A stretch of DNA of 64,000 bases from Lanius collurio. Lineage: Eukaryota; Chordata; Aves; Passeriformes; Laniidae. The notes below the pieces were generated by a model. It saw only the letters and a program-made list of their open reading frames with translations, did no database searches and had not been told where the DNA came from. Position numbers and translations under genes: made by a program. This document shows, piece by piece, positions 15,201 to 28,675 of the stretch. The stretch lies in assembly GCA_020086605.1 (NCBI GenBank), contig JACBWW010000017.1, positions 19,125,806 to 19,189,805 of the forward strand, in the 5' to 3' direction. Numbering within the stretch: position 1 is the stretch's first letter; each line of letters begins with the position of its first letter.

Positions 15201-16410
15201 TGCTTTTCAGTCTACAGGCTTAGAGTGTTTGAATATGTCCTTCTCTAGTTTATTAAATCTTTGTGTAAGTACACAGAAAATGTATTTAAACTGTTGGAGA
15301 ATATGTGTAAAAGAGGTTTGCCCAGACTTCCCTGTAAATAGTGGGGGTTTTAATGAACAAATGGTTCTGTTGTTAGATATCAGCTACAGAAATTTTATTT
15401 TAATTTAATGCAGAAGAGTTGTCTTGAAAAGTTCTACAGTTTAATGATGGAGTGGTTGGTTTTGCTGCTGCCTAGGAAAGTGGTTGAAGCAGCCCCCTAG
15501 CTTTCAAGTTTGCAAGGAGTGTTTGGCAGAGTGGTTCAGATACATAAAATTATATAATTATAAAATGTGATTGTGCTGCTGGTGGGCAGCTGTGCAAGGG
15601 AAAGCCATGCAAAATATCTACAATCACTCTGTTTTTTGACAATTGTTTCATGAGAAGCTTCATGTAGTGTAAGGTTGGAGGACTTCTCACACTGATGTTT
15701 TAATGATAGATGTGGTTTTTGACCAGTTTGATTCTTGGAATTTGTTGCTTGTTGAAAGTGGTTCATGATGAACTCACAGCTTTGGAGGTACAAATTGCCA
15801 CCAACTGCAGAAGGCTTGGCTGCTTTGTACTGTTACAGCTTTTTCTTTAGAATTCATTTGAGCACAGTCATAAGTCTACTACAGCACATGTTTTGGCTTG
15901 AACACATCAAAGAAGCAGGAGTGATTTTCACTTTTCTGTTGAAACACATAGTTTTTTTAAAAAAATGAACATTATCTCTATGCTGTTCATAGAATTCTCA
16001 TTATAAAATTGTAGTTGTTCTCCTTATGATGAGCTCTTCTCAGTATCAGTTTGAGACCTCTCCATTTTAAGTTTTATACATCTTGGCAAGAAAAGATATG
16101 CTGGAGTGTTCTTCATATTCTGAATAACTTTAGATGCTATAATTTTCCTAACTAGATGCTATAATGCTCCTGACTAAATTCTATATTGTAAGATATGGCA
16201 TGTTTTCCAGTGTAGCACATTATGCACTGAGAAGCAAGTTTCATTATGCTCCTTTACACCTCTTTGCCTTGAAAGTTATTGTGCTGCTGCAAGTCTGACA
16301 AACCTGCAGTATCTGCTAGAAAATTCCTTTGAGACTTTTCATTCAAGTTTTATAGAATTCTGTAACCAGGTCATTTGTCTGAGGGGAAAAAAACCCAGAA
16401 AGACCAAGTT

Positions 16411-16426
16411 AAAAAAAAAAAAAAAA
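16411..16426. repeat. Poly(A) run of 16
   Basis: Uninterrupted A16 followed by GTATATATG. No retrocopy or SINE body is visible before it. Confidence 0.9.
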
Positions 16427-19400
16427 GTATATATGAAATCCAAACACAGATGAGGACTTTTCATTTAATTATTTGTAAAACTGGGCTTGTCTTCCTCATC
16501 TGAACTTTCAAACTTCCATGAAGGAAAGCAATGGCAGAAAGGTTGTAGATGGCTGTTATTAAAATTTCTGGGAGACTGAGTTGGAATGTAGGTTATTCAG
16601 ATCTTGGAAGATTACTCACACAAAAGAATAATGACTAAGTTGAATCTCTTTTTCTGCCTCTGCCTTTGTACTGTGCTTATTTGATAGAGGATACTTTGTC
16701 AAATTCAATGGTTTGGAAGATAATATGTAGAGGAGCAGATCTAGAAATGCTCAGAGAGCTTGTCTTTCCTTTTTGACATTGATCTGCCTTGGAAGCTGCA
16801 TTTCTCAACCTGTAGGGTTGTTGACCTCAAGGATGAAGCAACCAAGTGCAGGAGAGAGTTTTTCTTGGTGCTAGAATGGAATTTTGAAATGCATTACCAG
16901 AATGAAGCAAGCAAGTCTCATTACCTAGTTTATCTTCTGGCTTTTGTTAAAGATATTTAAAAAGGAAAAGAAAGGAAGAAAAATGAAGAAAACAGGGAAA
17001 GGAATGAAGTAAGTAGATTTTAATGTATTGTTTTAATGAAGGAAATGGTCTGAAGGAAAAGGAGCCAAACTGATTTACCATTCTAGCCTTGAATTATTTC
17101 TTGTGAAGCACTTTTAAAGCATCTGCTGAAGCTGTTGGGAGAGTGGCACTGCTCTCTTGACATGCATGCTGCTTCAGTGCAATGGAGGTTGTCATCACAC
17201 CAGACAAAAGATAGCTGCAAAGCCTTTCCACCTGCAAATGCGTGTATTTCACAAAGATGATTATATGACCTATCCTCTTCCTCTTTTCTGTTAATTAAAA
17301 AAATGCTCTTCAGCGCTTATGTGAAGAGCAGATATGTGAAAGGTCTTGAGTAGCTGGGCTTAAGTCTTACTCTGACAGTCACATGACCAGATCTGACCAA
17401 CAGCAGTCCCTGCTTGTAAAAGGACAATTTATTTTTTTTTTTTATTTTGAGTCAGAAGTACTTGGTGATAACTGTGAAAGAATCAAGAGGCTTGCTAGGG
17501 ATAGGCAAAGGAGCCTAAAGGAACTGGTTAGAACCTATTTTCAAGGCATGGAGTTGTTTACGATTTATTTTCTTAAAAACCTTACTGACAGCCTCAGAAT
17601 CTAGCAAGAATAGGCATTTTGTTGTCAAGTCTCTCAAGATTTCTCACACTTGAACTTGGCAGTGGGAAGACATACTGCATTTATGGATATGCCTTTGATA
17701 ACTTCATGATCGGGGGAGTTTTGGAGGATAGAATAAAATTATAAACCTGTAAATTCAGAAAGACTTAATATACTGTTCTCACAAAACCACTAATAATGCA
17801 CTTATGGAAAGAAAACTGTATAAACTAGCACTGGCACATGTAGCCATCTGTTGGAGCAGGAGGCTGATATGAAAAAGAGATTGAAAATATTTTTTTAATC
17901 TTTATTTTTAAATCCTGTTCATATGGTTACAGAGGAGGATAGACAACAGATACAAGTGGGTAACTAAGTAAAAGAGTATAAAAACCACCTGTCACAATTT
18001 CTTGGGAGAGTGTTTATGTTCAGACACTTTCTCCACCACTTTTCTGGTTACCAAGGCATCCTTGGCTCGTGCCTGGCACTGGAAGCTGCCTTGCCCACAC
18101 TGACACCACTGCTGATCCTCAACTGTGCCCTCCTGTTTGGTTTATTGGAGGAATGTGAGCCTCCTACTTTTGGGTGCAGCAAGTCTGGAAACAGGTTAAG
18201 GGAAGCAGCAGCCTGGTTGCAATTTCAGGAAAGGCTTGCATGGCATATTGCATTACATACCACTGTGACAAATGTGAGCACTGTGCAAGTGAAAGTAAGA
18301 ATTTATTTGCCAGGCTTTATTACTAACACAGTTAATGTATTTTGGGGCATCAGTACAGAAATAGAGCAAAATGCCTCTTTAGATCAGCTTCATTGAGTTT
18401 GTGTCTCTTTTCATGAATGTTAGAGGCTGTCAGGACTTTGGTGTGACCTTTATCTGAGACCCTGTCCTTAGGTGACTCCTCCTGATGTCTGTTGTCACAG
18501 AACAGGGTTTTGCTTTGAGAACATATGTAGGCTTTTATAGACCTAAATCTAATCCACACTCTCTTGAAACTGGACCTTTTTTCTCTGCAAGGAGAGGAAC
18601 ATCAACTTTAATGGACTGGAAACTCACTTTTCTGAAGTTAGGCTGTGCTCTGAATAGAAAAAAAAATATTGAAATGGTCAGCTTTTTCTTACCATGTTGA
18701 GGGGACCTCAAGTCATTTTCAATGACTACTGATTTCAGATTTGTTCTGGATTCAGGAATTATGCTAATATTTAGGGATCAAGTTAGCAGAATAAATATGT
18801 ACTATATTGCAGCTCTTGGTGTCTTGGTGGTCAAAGGAAAGAATTGTGTAACCAGTTTTAACTTCTAGTATAAAATCTTATTTTCTTTGATGCAGGTAAA
18901 AATCTTTTCCCATTTTTATTAAACTGGGATTCCTACCTGATCAGTTGTTCTTCCTGTGAGAGTGACTTTTTCTCACTTGGCAAGTCAGCTCAGACATTTA
19001 ATCTGCTCATTGAGTTCAGTGTTTCAGACAAACACAGAGAATTAATGTCAGAGCTTCTACTTCAGAAATTCTCCCATCTGGCACTTCAGTGACCTTTTTA
19101 TATTCGCCTTCTTCCATATGACAATGACAGTTGGTTTAACATCAGCTTTGACTTTGGAAATAAAATGGCCATTTTGGGCAAGTGCCTTTGAGATGGGCTG
19201 TGGGAGGTGTATGAATAAGTTTGTGATAGGTACAGCAAGGAGCACACCATATTCCCAGATACCATTTCCAGTCTCAGAGCTCTGTTTTCAGTTGCATTTG
19301 CTAGTGCATTGCTAGCAATCTCTGTATCCAAATAAAGTTAAATAAATATTACCCAAGAATATGAATTATAGTTCTGGGACACAGAGAGAGGCCATCAGGA

Positions 19401-20210
19401 GAAGAAAAGAAGTGTCTTATTTTACAACCATTTTTTCCTTGCATCTTCCTTTCTCCACTCTCCCCTCTGCTCTCTTTTTTTATTTTTTTCTTTTTCTGTC
19501 TTGCTCAAGTTCTCTTTCTGCTTCTTTTAGCTGTGCCCATCAAGTGTTCAGGCCAAAGGGCTGGTGTAGGTGATTACAGGGAGGGGTGAGTGTGTTCAAG
19601 GACCTCTTTCAAGTATGAGCCTGATTGCACTGGTAGCTCCTCCAGTATGAGCTGGCTGGTGATGTCGTGCAGCATTACATGCTCTACTTACCCTTTCACA
19701 ATTTTATTCGCTCCCTTATCTCATCTCTTCACGGATCTTTTCCCTTATTGCAGAGTTCTCACCAACTGAGCTCTTCTCAACCTGTGCATGTTTCTGCTTG
19801 TGGATGCAGCAGTCACTTGCTGACCCTCTTTTGGGGAGGATGGAGAGTGCTACCAGATAGGTCAAGAAGAAGCAGGCAAGACTTTTGTTTAAAATGAGAA
19901 AGAGCTTCCCTATTGCTTTGTTCTGCAAAGAGAATGAATCTGCAGATAGCTGCATTTTTATTTTGAACAAAGCTGCTTATAATACTCCAGAACATTCCCA
20001 AACTGTGTTTTATGAGTAGCAAATGTCAAATTCCAGGGATGCCAGAATCTGCAGATGACTTGTGTTCTCAATTGCCATGGTACCAAAGCATGATAGAAAA
20101 TAACATGCTTATAAAAGGTAATAAAAGCTCATATCCAGATAGGATTTTTCCAGTGAAAATTAATGGAAGACTTACATTCTAAGCAATTCAGCTGTTGAAT
20201 CACTAGTCAC

Positions 20211-20234
20211 ATACATATATATATATACACATAT
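20211..20234. repeat. (AT)n microsatellite
   Basis: Short alternating AT/AC tract, about twelve uninterrupted AT-type bases with ATAC edges. Ordinary simple repeat. Confidence 0.8.
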
Positions 20235-22714
20235 GTTTCTTTATACAGTTCTCAGCTAAATGCAATAACGAAGTCTTATTGACTGTAAAAATGAGATTGT
20301 TGCACTACTTCCAGCAGGCTTTGGCTCTACAAATTATAATCTATATCTTCATAACATTTCAGTTAAAAAAGCCCAAGTGCTTTACAAACTTAATTAGTGC
20401 TCCCAGTTTCTGTTTGTGATAGGGGCAGGATCACGGTTGTGAACAGAAAATGGAATTGTGGAGAGGTTAAGTGACATCCTTACCTCACATCACTCAGTAA
20501 CTTTTTTTTGTCTTGCTGCATGCTGGATCTTGGAATTCCTTGTATGTGGTCCTTTCATACTACATCTCCTGGAATGGTGCAAATACGTGGAATTCAGATA
20601 TTGCATTCATATTTTTCAGTAGCAGTTTTGGATGTTCACTCTGGTATTTACCCAACCAGTCACTTTTCCCCTGGATTTACACAGTGGCAATGACCAATAG
20701 AAAACAGTAGATGGTTGACAATTCTTTTGATATTTTAAAGAAGTCCATAGCTGCTGGATGACCAAACCAAACATTTGTAGGATTGTAAATGTAGGATTTA
20801 AAACCCAGTTATAATGCATCTTCTTGAAAGATGTGATGAGCTTCAGAGTAGGGTGTCTTTACACTATACGAGCATTTTAAACTTTTTTCTTCTGTGTGGT
20901 AGGATTCTGACCTGCTTTGCTAGAATTGGTTGTTCTTTGTTACTGAGGATATTTTTATTCATATGAATAAATTCCACTGATATGGGACAGTCTGTATTTT
21001 ACTGAGTACATGAACAGGTGATTAATTCCGGGGTCATTCATGACTGTTTTAAAATTCATGAACTGTAAGACTATAAATTACTTACATGGTTTAACTGATC
21101 AGTCTCACTTTTTCAATGCTGTATTACTTTAAACAGTAAATGAATTAGTCTAGCAACCTTTAGTTCTAAGAATCCTGTTTCTTTGGGACCTCTTAATTTT
21201 GCTGACATTGATGAAGTAAAAATCTGGCATTGAAACTGTATCACAGTAACTACATCTGATACACCATTTATTATTTTCCCATTAATCCCACATGCAGATT
21301 AAGGAGTATTGCTTGAAATGAGATATAAGGTGATTCAAAGAGGCATCTTTGTTTAGAAATGGTTTCATGAATGATTTTTTTTTTATTTAATGGGGCTTAT
21401 TATGGAGCTTTACATATGGAGCAAAAATACTCTTCTTGTGATTTCAGTCTCTTAACTCCAGCAGTATTCTTTATGGGCAAAAAAATGGCTAAATGCTGAC
21501 ATTATGTTTTGAGATATGATAAGTACCATGATGTTAGGGTGGAGGCTGTAGCCCCGTGGTCCCTACTGATGTAATGATGACTAAGCCTCTTTATCATAGA
21601 GCAGCCTTGGGATCTTCTCAAATTAATTGTGAGACTGGGGAGGAGGAGCAGGGGGAAAAAATACTCTCCAAACTGTGTTGTTGTCTGTCATGTGTTGTCT
21701 TCAGATTCTGATCAGCAACTGAGAAAGTGGCAAAGTATAAACTATGTTGTGCTTTTCTGTGGTTCTAACATGAGGAGTTCTTTCTTTAATGTTCTGGCTC
21801 TTTTTACCTTAAATAAATAAAAAACCACAGAGAAACATTAAAATAATTTTTAATATCAAGGTGCACTAACTTTTGTGATGCTACATTTTATTTTACTTTA
21901 CACTGCCAGAATCTGTGATCGCTCAAGTAATTACTGAAATTGACATGAATATTCTGATTTTCTAGATAAATTTTCTTTTGTGCTTTCTTTTAAAAGTAGA
22001 CAAGAGATCTCCAGGTAGCTGCAAAGTGGTTGTTTGTGCTGTGGGTTTTTAGTGGCCAAATGTCTCATCATTATACCTCATTTTGTCTTGTGTTTTTAGT
22101 TGAGAGTGAGTAAATAACTGTGGAAAAATTTTAAAAGTGGGTTTAGTTCAGTCATCAGAGTGTGCAGAATGAATATGGCTTGGCAGCAGAATGTGAAACA
22201 ACTTGGGGAGGTACAATTATGTATTTGACATTAATGATCCATATGTGAGACATGTAATGGGAAGGATGCTCATGGAGCGGTGCTTCTGTTGGACCACAAC
22301 TGGGCTAACAGGGATCTTTTTTCCAAGATCTGGAAATCAGATCTGGGATCAGGGACATTTAGCTATTAATTTTGTTGCCTCACTGAGTAGGAATAGTCAT
22401 TGCTATTTTCTGGATTAAATCTTTTTTCCCACAAGATACCAACTCCCTGGACAGTTTCTGAGTTCTGCTTTGGAAGTGCTTTTCCAAAGAGTAACTTCAA
22501 ATATGAAAAAGGAGTTTCTGTAGGACCACTCTGTTTTCTGTGTAGAACAGCAAAACTCCTTAAAGGGAGACAGGTATTGGAGTCTAGTTTAGCCTTTTCA
22601 TCTTAGAACCAAAACAAAGACTTTAGGGGTGAATGTTCTACATGTGAAATTCTCTGGTGTGAATACTATACATATATTCCCACTGTTTTGTCTTACCATT
22701 TTTTCCTTTTAGAA

Positions 22715-22729
22715 TTTTTTTTTTTTTTT
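22715..22729. repeat. Poly(T) run of 15
   Basis: Uninterrupted T15 inside a pyrimidine-rich stretch. No retroposed body on the minus strand was recognised. Confidence 0.9.
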
Positions 22730-25700
22730 GGGTATCATCTGCTCCTTGTCTCGGCCCCTCTCTTGCCATTTTTGCCAACATCTGTTTTGCATCATGGTTT
22801 TCTGAGGTACTGAGATTCCTGCAAGGTTGGAATCTCAGTGACAAAGCAGCTATTTCCTCTCTTATTTTGCATGTCTGGGGCCACCTAACATGCCCAAAGT
22901 CAGAAGTGGTGAATAGTGCAGTGAATCCCTTGAGACTTTTCTATCTGATACAAGGTTTGGAAGGATAATAATGTTTGCTTGAACAATCCATAAATGATGC
23001 AGTTTTTTGTGTGTATTCCATGTTATACCTGTAATTATTTATAGCCATTAAATGTATTAAGTTGATTGGCTTATTTTTAAACAGTGTTTCCTATAAAGAA
23101 GAGTGAAGGCATAAATGAAGATCCCATACCTCTGACCCCCATAATTATGAGATCTGCTGACAAAAAAAAGCCCATCTGAAAGAGATAACTATGGTTTCAT
23201 TGCCCTACTTTTAAAAGCCAAATAGTTTTGGAAATAGTTTATATCTCAAAAAATTATGCCTTAAATGTAATTTGTTGTGGGAGGAACACAGAATCATGGC
23301 AGTAACTCCTGAAGGGGAAGGAATCATTTTACATGTTGACATACCTTAATGTTTCATTATATGATGACTTGTTTAAAAAAAATGACAATTAAAACTGCTT
23401 AATGACTCATGCAGTTGGCTGGATAGAGGTTTCTTTAAATGCACAGCATATTCATATTGAACGTTTCTTCCTCTTGATTGCATTTTATAAAGCATAATTG
23501 TCATCTCTCATATAAAGAAGCAAGACATCACTTGTATTGTCTCTACATACATTTGAGGTCAGTACTTTTATTGGTTAAGGTGCCACTGAACATCACATCT
23601 TCATGTGGCACTGGTGTTTGACTGTGGTGGCATGTACAGCATCTCAGTGAGTGTCTGGGCTCCACTATTTTAAGTACAGCATTACATAGGGAGGACTAAT
23701 GAATCCCAGAGGTTGACTTCCTATATGTAAGGGCTTCTTTAACTTTTTTATTCTGGTTACTGTAGCTAAATCAGATATTCAACAAAATCATCCAGTTTTG
23801 AGGCTGCATTGGAAAAAGCTAGATAGTTTCTACAACTTTCTGGATTATCATCTTCACTGAGATGCACAAGGGTTGTTCTGTGTATAAAAGAAGGGTTAGT
23901 AAAAGAATAGTACCCACTCTGAAGAACCTATGACTTACGTAGATAGAAAAAAATGAATTGAGGTAAAAAGAAAAGTTCGGTCTTAGACGTGGTGGAATGT
24001 CCTTAGAGAGAAAGTCTGACTATCCGAGAGGATCACCCAGGAGCATCTAAAAGATTCTGAAAATGAACGGGTGTTCTTTACTACAAATACTGTGCTTTCA
24101 CTGGAAAATGGTCCTAACTCTCTTCTGCAAAAAGAAATCTGGAAATGAGAAGGTGTGTTAGGCTTCTCCTGACTACCAGCAAGGAACTGCTGCATGGTAG
24201 ACACTGGTTTACAAGTGTAACACCTTCTGGTGCTAAGTATTTGTACATATCCCCTGAGAGGTTGGAATTTATAAGAATCAGTTATGCAGTACAAGGAAAA
24301 TTATATTTAAAAGGCTGAATTAATGTAAAAAAATTCAAATCCATAAGGTTCCCATAAGTTCCACCATAAAAGTGGTGTGGTCAAACTGTTGAAATCTATG
24401 ATCAGAGGAAGAGGAAGATTTCCAAAATATGCTATGTTTCAGTTTTGCTCAGCACACTGTTGCTTTTTTGTATGATAAGGCACTACAGAATAAGTTGTAC
24501 CCTTAGCTGGAGCACAGGAGCAGCCTGTCAGCACTCCTGCTGACCAGGGGCAAAACCTGCTCTACTCTGGTAACTTAGCCTTGCTGATGAGGGAAACCTG
24601 AAACCACCAATGAGTTTATTGTGTCCTTAAGTTGGTTACAGCCAATGCTCAGTGCTGACCTTTTAGACCTGGTCCTTTCAGATTTCCAGCATGAAGTTGG
24701 CCTGTCGATGGACTTGGCCTATCAATGGCAGAATGTAAAACAAATGCTTAAATATGGTTTCTCTTCAGTGTTTTATAGGCAGGGTAGACAGTTTGGAAAT
24801 GTGTACCCTTCAACAGCAACATAAGCTTAGCTTTGCTGTCTTCAACAGTGTGCTCTGGTCAGCAGCCATTTGGAGAGATTGCTTTATTTCTGACAAGGAA
24901 ATACTGATATCAGTGAGAGAAAAGTGATTCATTAAACCCCTTGTCAGCTCTGGCAGGAGATGTGCTGCAGTTGCAGAATAGGCAGATGGGCATGGTGAGC
25001 AGCCTCTACTTTTGCATTTCTCTGCAGTCCTCAGACATTTCCACAGGTTGCAGGGTGTCTGCTTGTGCAGGTGTTTGACTTCTGAGTGGGGAGCTGGTTG
25101 GTGCTTGTCTTGGTTTTAGTCATTTGCAAGTTGGAAGTTGGCTATTATGAGATGATGGTGGGGATTTCTATCCTACTCCAGATTCAGTCAAGTGGCCTGA
25201 AGGCCAAAGTGCCTCCCTTCAATGTCTAATTCCAAACTGTTACTGCTTCCAGTCAAGACAATAGTAACAAGTGCTTACATGGCCCACATTAGAACTAGAC
25301 ATGGATATTTTCCAGTGGAAAAAGAACCTAGAAGCAGCATTCATGGCATTAGTAACATTATGGTATGTTTATAGCTGTGTATTCCAAATGTTTTAATCTG
25401 CTATAGGTGTCTTGTTATCCTGAAGGGAAGACAAGTATCGCTTTGGAACTTTTTGCCTATATCTCCTGCCCCTGCTTTCTAGATCATAGGGTTTCAAATG
25501 CTTAGAAATACTGATTTATTTGCATCCATGTTGGTTAAGCAACATGGAAGTGCTGCTATATTAACAGTAATTTCAATTTTCTTTATTTTAAAACATCTTT
25601 GTTGGTTAGCAAGCATTACAAGAACATGGAGATGACTGTGGGAAGTATGTGGATACATGTCTGTGCATAAGAATTGTTTTAGGGAAAAGAAACCAATTAG

Positions 25701-27390
25701 TTTTACAAGACTAATTAAAAACTCTTTGTGCAGCAGCTCTTATTCTTTTCTCTCTGAAGTATCAGATGAAAATTACATAATTGTCTTAATTTTTGCCAAA
25801 AAAAGAATTATCATTTGGAATGAAGAGGGACTTTTCCTTTTCTCAAGGAAGTTATAACTTGGTGAAGTTCTAGTCTTGCAGAAATCACTTTGGTGAGAAG
25901 AAATTTGAACCCTTGTAATGCCTGGCTTGTGACAGTAGTGATGTCCTTCATTAGAGTTGACCTGGTATATGATCATTTGGCCAGATAGCACAGTGCAGGA
26001 AACATACTTAAAAATTTTAATGTAGAAAAGAAATCTTTCATCTACTGTTACAGTGGATCATAAAAAAAAAGAAAAAAAAGCCAAATCCCACAAGGTATAG
26101 TCACCCACTATTTCTATTAACAACTGAAGTAAGTTGGATTTCAAGGCAGAAAATTGCTCTGGGAAGATGGCAAAGAATAATTTATGGGAGAAGTTTTTGG
26201 AGATACTTTGGGTTAGGAGGGAAGACTCCTGATTAAATAGTAATTTCTTTATTTTTTTATACTGACTGTTTTAGGAGGACACATTTTCAAAAATTAGATT
26301 AGATTATAGGCACTTGAATGCAATATTATTCTTGTTAAATTGTTTTTATGTGGATAGTTCAATTGACAGCAAATTAACACTGTCTATCCTTAAACACATG
26401 CAAATGTCATGGAAAAAGTACATTGTAGATTACTTTGATTTGCCTTACAATTTAAGGATCCTCTTGGGTCTGCTTGTGTCACACTTCCTAACTTTTCCCT
26501 GTAGCCTGAAAGCTGAAACTATTTCTTTTCTTTCCAAGTAAAAGTCAAGTCTCTTACTGGTAAAAACAGAAGCTGAGGCTTCAAACACAACCCCTCACCA
26601 ACAGTGTAATTTAAAAAAAATGTCAAATATATTGGAGTGTATTGAAATTAAAAGCAGAAACATACATGGCTGGAGTATCTAAAGCTGCTGTTCTGCTCAT
26701 TTTGTGCTTTTGAACTAACCACAGCGTATTTTGATAGCTCAAGCAGCAAGTGGCAGTCTTTGGAGCCTGGCAGAGTCATACCTCACAGTAACAAAGAATT
26801 GAACTTCTGTGCTTTAGTGTGCCATTAAGGTGCAGTCTCACGTTTCAGTGCCTGGGAATTGATTTACTGATTTGATTTTCAGGGACATATGGTGATAATA
26901 ATAATAACACTGTATAAGCATTATTTAAAAATACAATAATATACCAGTATTGAATCTTTGGAAAGCCAGCACCAGCCAGTGCACACACAAACTACCATCA
27001 TTTATTTTAGTTTAGTCTCATCCAATTTTGAACAAATGGAAATCAATACTGCTTGTGGATATCTGTGGCTAGATTGGAGAGAGAAGTGAGTGGCGTTTTT
27101 GCCAAGAACACATTGTACAATAAAACACAAATGTATGAATTTATGTATGTTCCTCTCTTGCCCTCCTCTTTCAGGATCTTTTAGTGCATTGTACAAAGAT
27201 AGATTTTTATAGTTACTACAGTGATGTAGGTGTCCTCTATGTAAAATGCATGTATTGTTTTCGATTTTAACATAGAAATAGAAGGTGAATGCTTATGAAG
27301 TTCAATGCCTTTTTTGATGCTGGCTGGTGCATAGAATGATATCATCTTTAAGCCTCTTAGAGTCAACAAATGATGTTTTTTTCTTTTCAG

Positions 27391-27636
27391 ATATGTGTCA
27401 CAAAGATGTCTACACGGAACTGCCAGGGAATGGATTCAGTGATCAAACCTCTGGATACAATTCCTGAGGATAAAAAAGTTCGGGTTCAGAGGACACAGAG
27501 TAGTTTCGATCCGTTTGAGAAACCAGCTAATCAAGTGAAGAGGGTTCATTCAGAGAACAACGCTTGCATTAACTTCAAAACTTCATCTGCAGGGAAGGAA
27601 TCACCTAAAGTCAGGCGGCACTCCAGCCCCAGCTCT
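27391..27636 (+). CDS. CDK14: CDK14 coding exon, N-terminal basic/serine-rich region
   Basis: Internal exon of cyclin-dependent kinase 14 (PFTAIRE-1), a membrane-associated kinase that works with cyclin Y and phosphorylates the Wnt co-receptor LRP6. The acceptor is TTTTTTCTTTTCAG and the donor GTAAGT. The exon is 246 bases, phase 0 at both ends, 82 codons. It begins ICVTKMSTRNCQGMD and ends KVRRHSSPSS, equal to about residues 42-123 of the human protein. From memory of that protein only two changes are visible: Ser for Thr in RTQSSFDPFEKP, and Ala for Thr in KTSSAGKES. The segment is outside the kinase domain, basic, and rich in Ser-Pro and Arg-X-X-Ser sites. The ATG at 27406-27408 (Met47) has A at -3 and is a plausible start for a shorter isoform. 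Confidence 0.98.
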
Positions 27637-28653
27637 GTAAGTGCAAAGTCCTGATACCTCCACATGTACCAAATGGTGGAATTAAAGGCACCAGGTTAAT
27701 GTTTCCTTGGTTGAGAAGGGATTGTTTACTTGGAAACAACAAAGAAAAAGGTCATAGCTGCTATTAAATGTGTTTTCCATAAATATTTGTAATGTTATTA
27801 ATAAAATAAAATCAGAAAATAGAACTCCCAAAAGAGTATGAATTATGAAATTCCTTTCAGATATTAGTTAGGGTGTCTTACAGGATTTCTAAGCATTTTC
27901 CTCTCATCCTGGTATGTCGTTACAGCTGCTAGTATGTTTATGCAGCAAATTTGGCAGAGGATTGCTTATTTGTGAAGAGGAATTCTTTCCCATGAAGTTT
28001 AAGAATCCACATAAATTGCCTTCTTGATTTTTAGATTTCGGTTTTAGAGAAACAGATCAGATTTGACTGATTTTGTTTACATTTTATAATTTTCTTTTCA
28101 AAATCAAGTAGTAAAAATAACATTTATTTCCCTGTCAGTAACTCTGTGAGAGAGAGAGGGAAGAGAGCAAAACAACCGAGAAGGGTTTGGGAACTTATAA
28201 TAATAGTTTTATTCTCAAGTATTTTGAAAGAAAATAGATAAAGAAAATGTCATAGCTTTCATGAATAATGCCCAGAACAGATTTCCCCCAAAAGACCTTC
28301 AAAATTATTGAAAAACTATTTCTGTTATGCTTTGGCAAGAAAAATTCATAATAATGTGACCTTTGAGTTGAAGACTACAGATCTAAGTAGAACGGATGTA
28401 ACACTTCAAATCTTATTTGGTGCGAAACAATTTAAAAGGTTGATTGCCTCTTCTTTTTTCTTTTCTTTCTTTTCTTTGTTTTGCTCTATCTTCTGGACAT
28501 CTTCTGTCCTCCCTACAGAAGTTTGACTGAAGCCTGTCAGACTTCTAACGAGAAATGACAAGAGATTCATTTTCTGTAGATGAGCTGGGTTTAACCCATG
28601 TGAATTTAGCGGGTAAGATGTCACGCCTCCAGGGGACTGTCCTTTTTAGAAAA

Positions 28654-28675
28654 GGTTACATTTTAAAATGTAACC
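28654..28675. repeat. Perfect 22-bp palindrome
   Basis: GGTTACATTTT is followed directly by its exact reverse complement AAAATGTAACC, with no spacer. Confidence 0.95.

Larger units (their letters stand above)
8906..27390 (+). other. CDK14: CDK14 intron upstream of the first exon in the window
   Basis: Long AT-rich intron with no exon I can support. Notable contents: a perfect 13-bp inverted repeat at 12241-12271; a roughly 22-bp imperfect tandem repeat at about 16127-16188 (unit contains AGATGCTATAAT); an A16 run at 16411-16426; an (AT)n tract at 20211-20234; and a T15 run at 22715-22729. GC-richer patches near 10840-11200 and 13190-13760 have no identifiable content. The short open frames in this stretch are scattered and resemble nothing. 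Confidence 0.6.
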
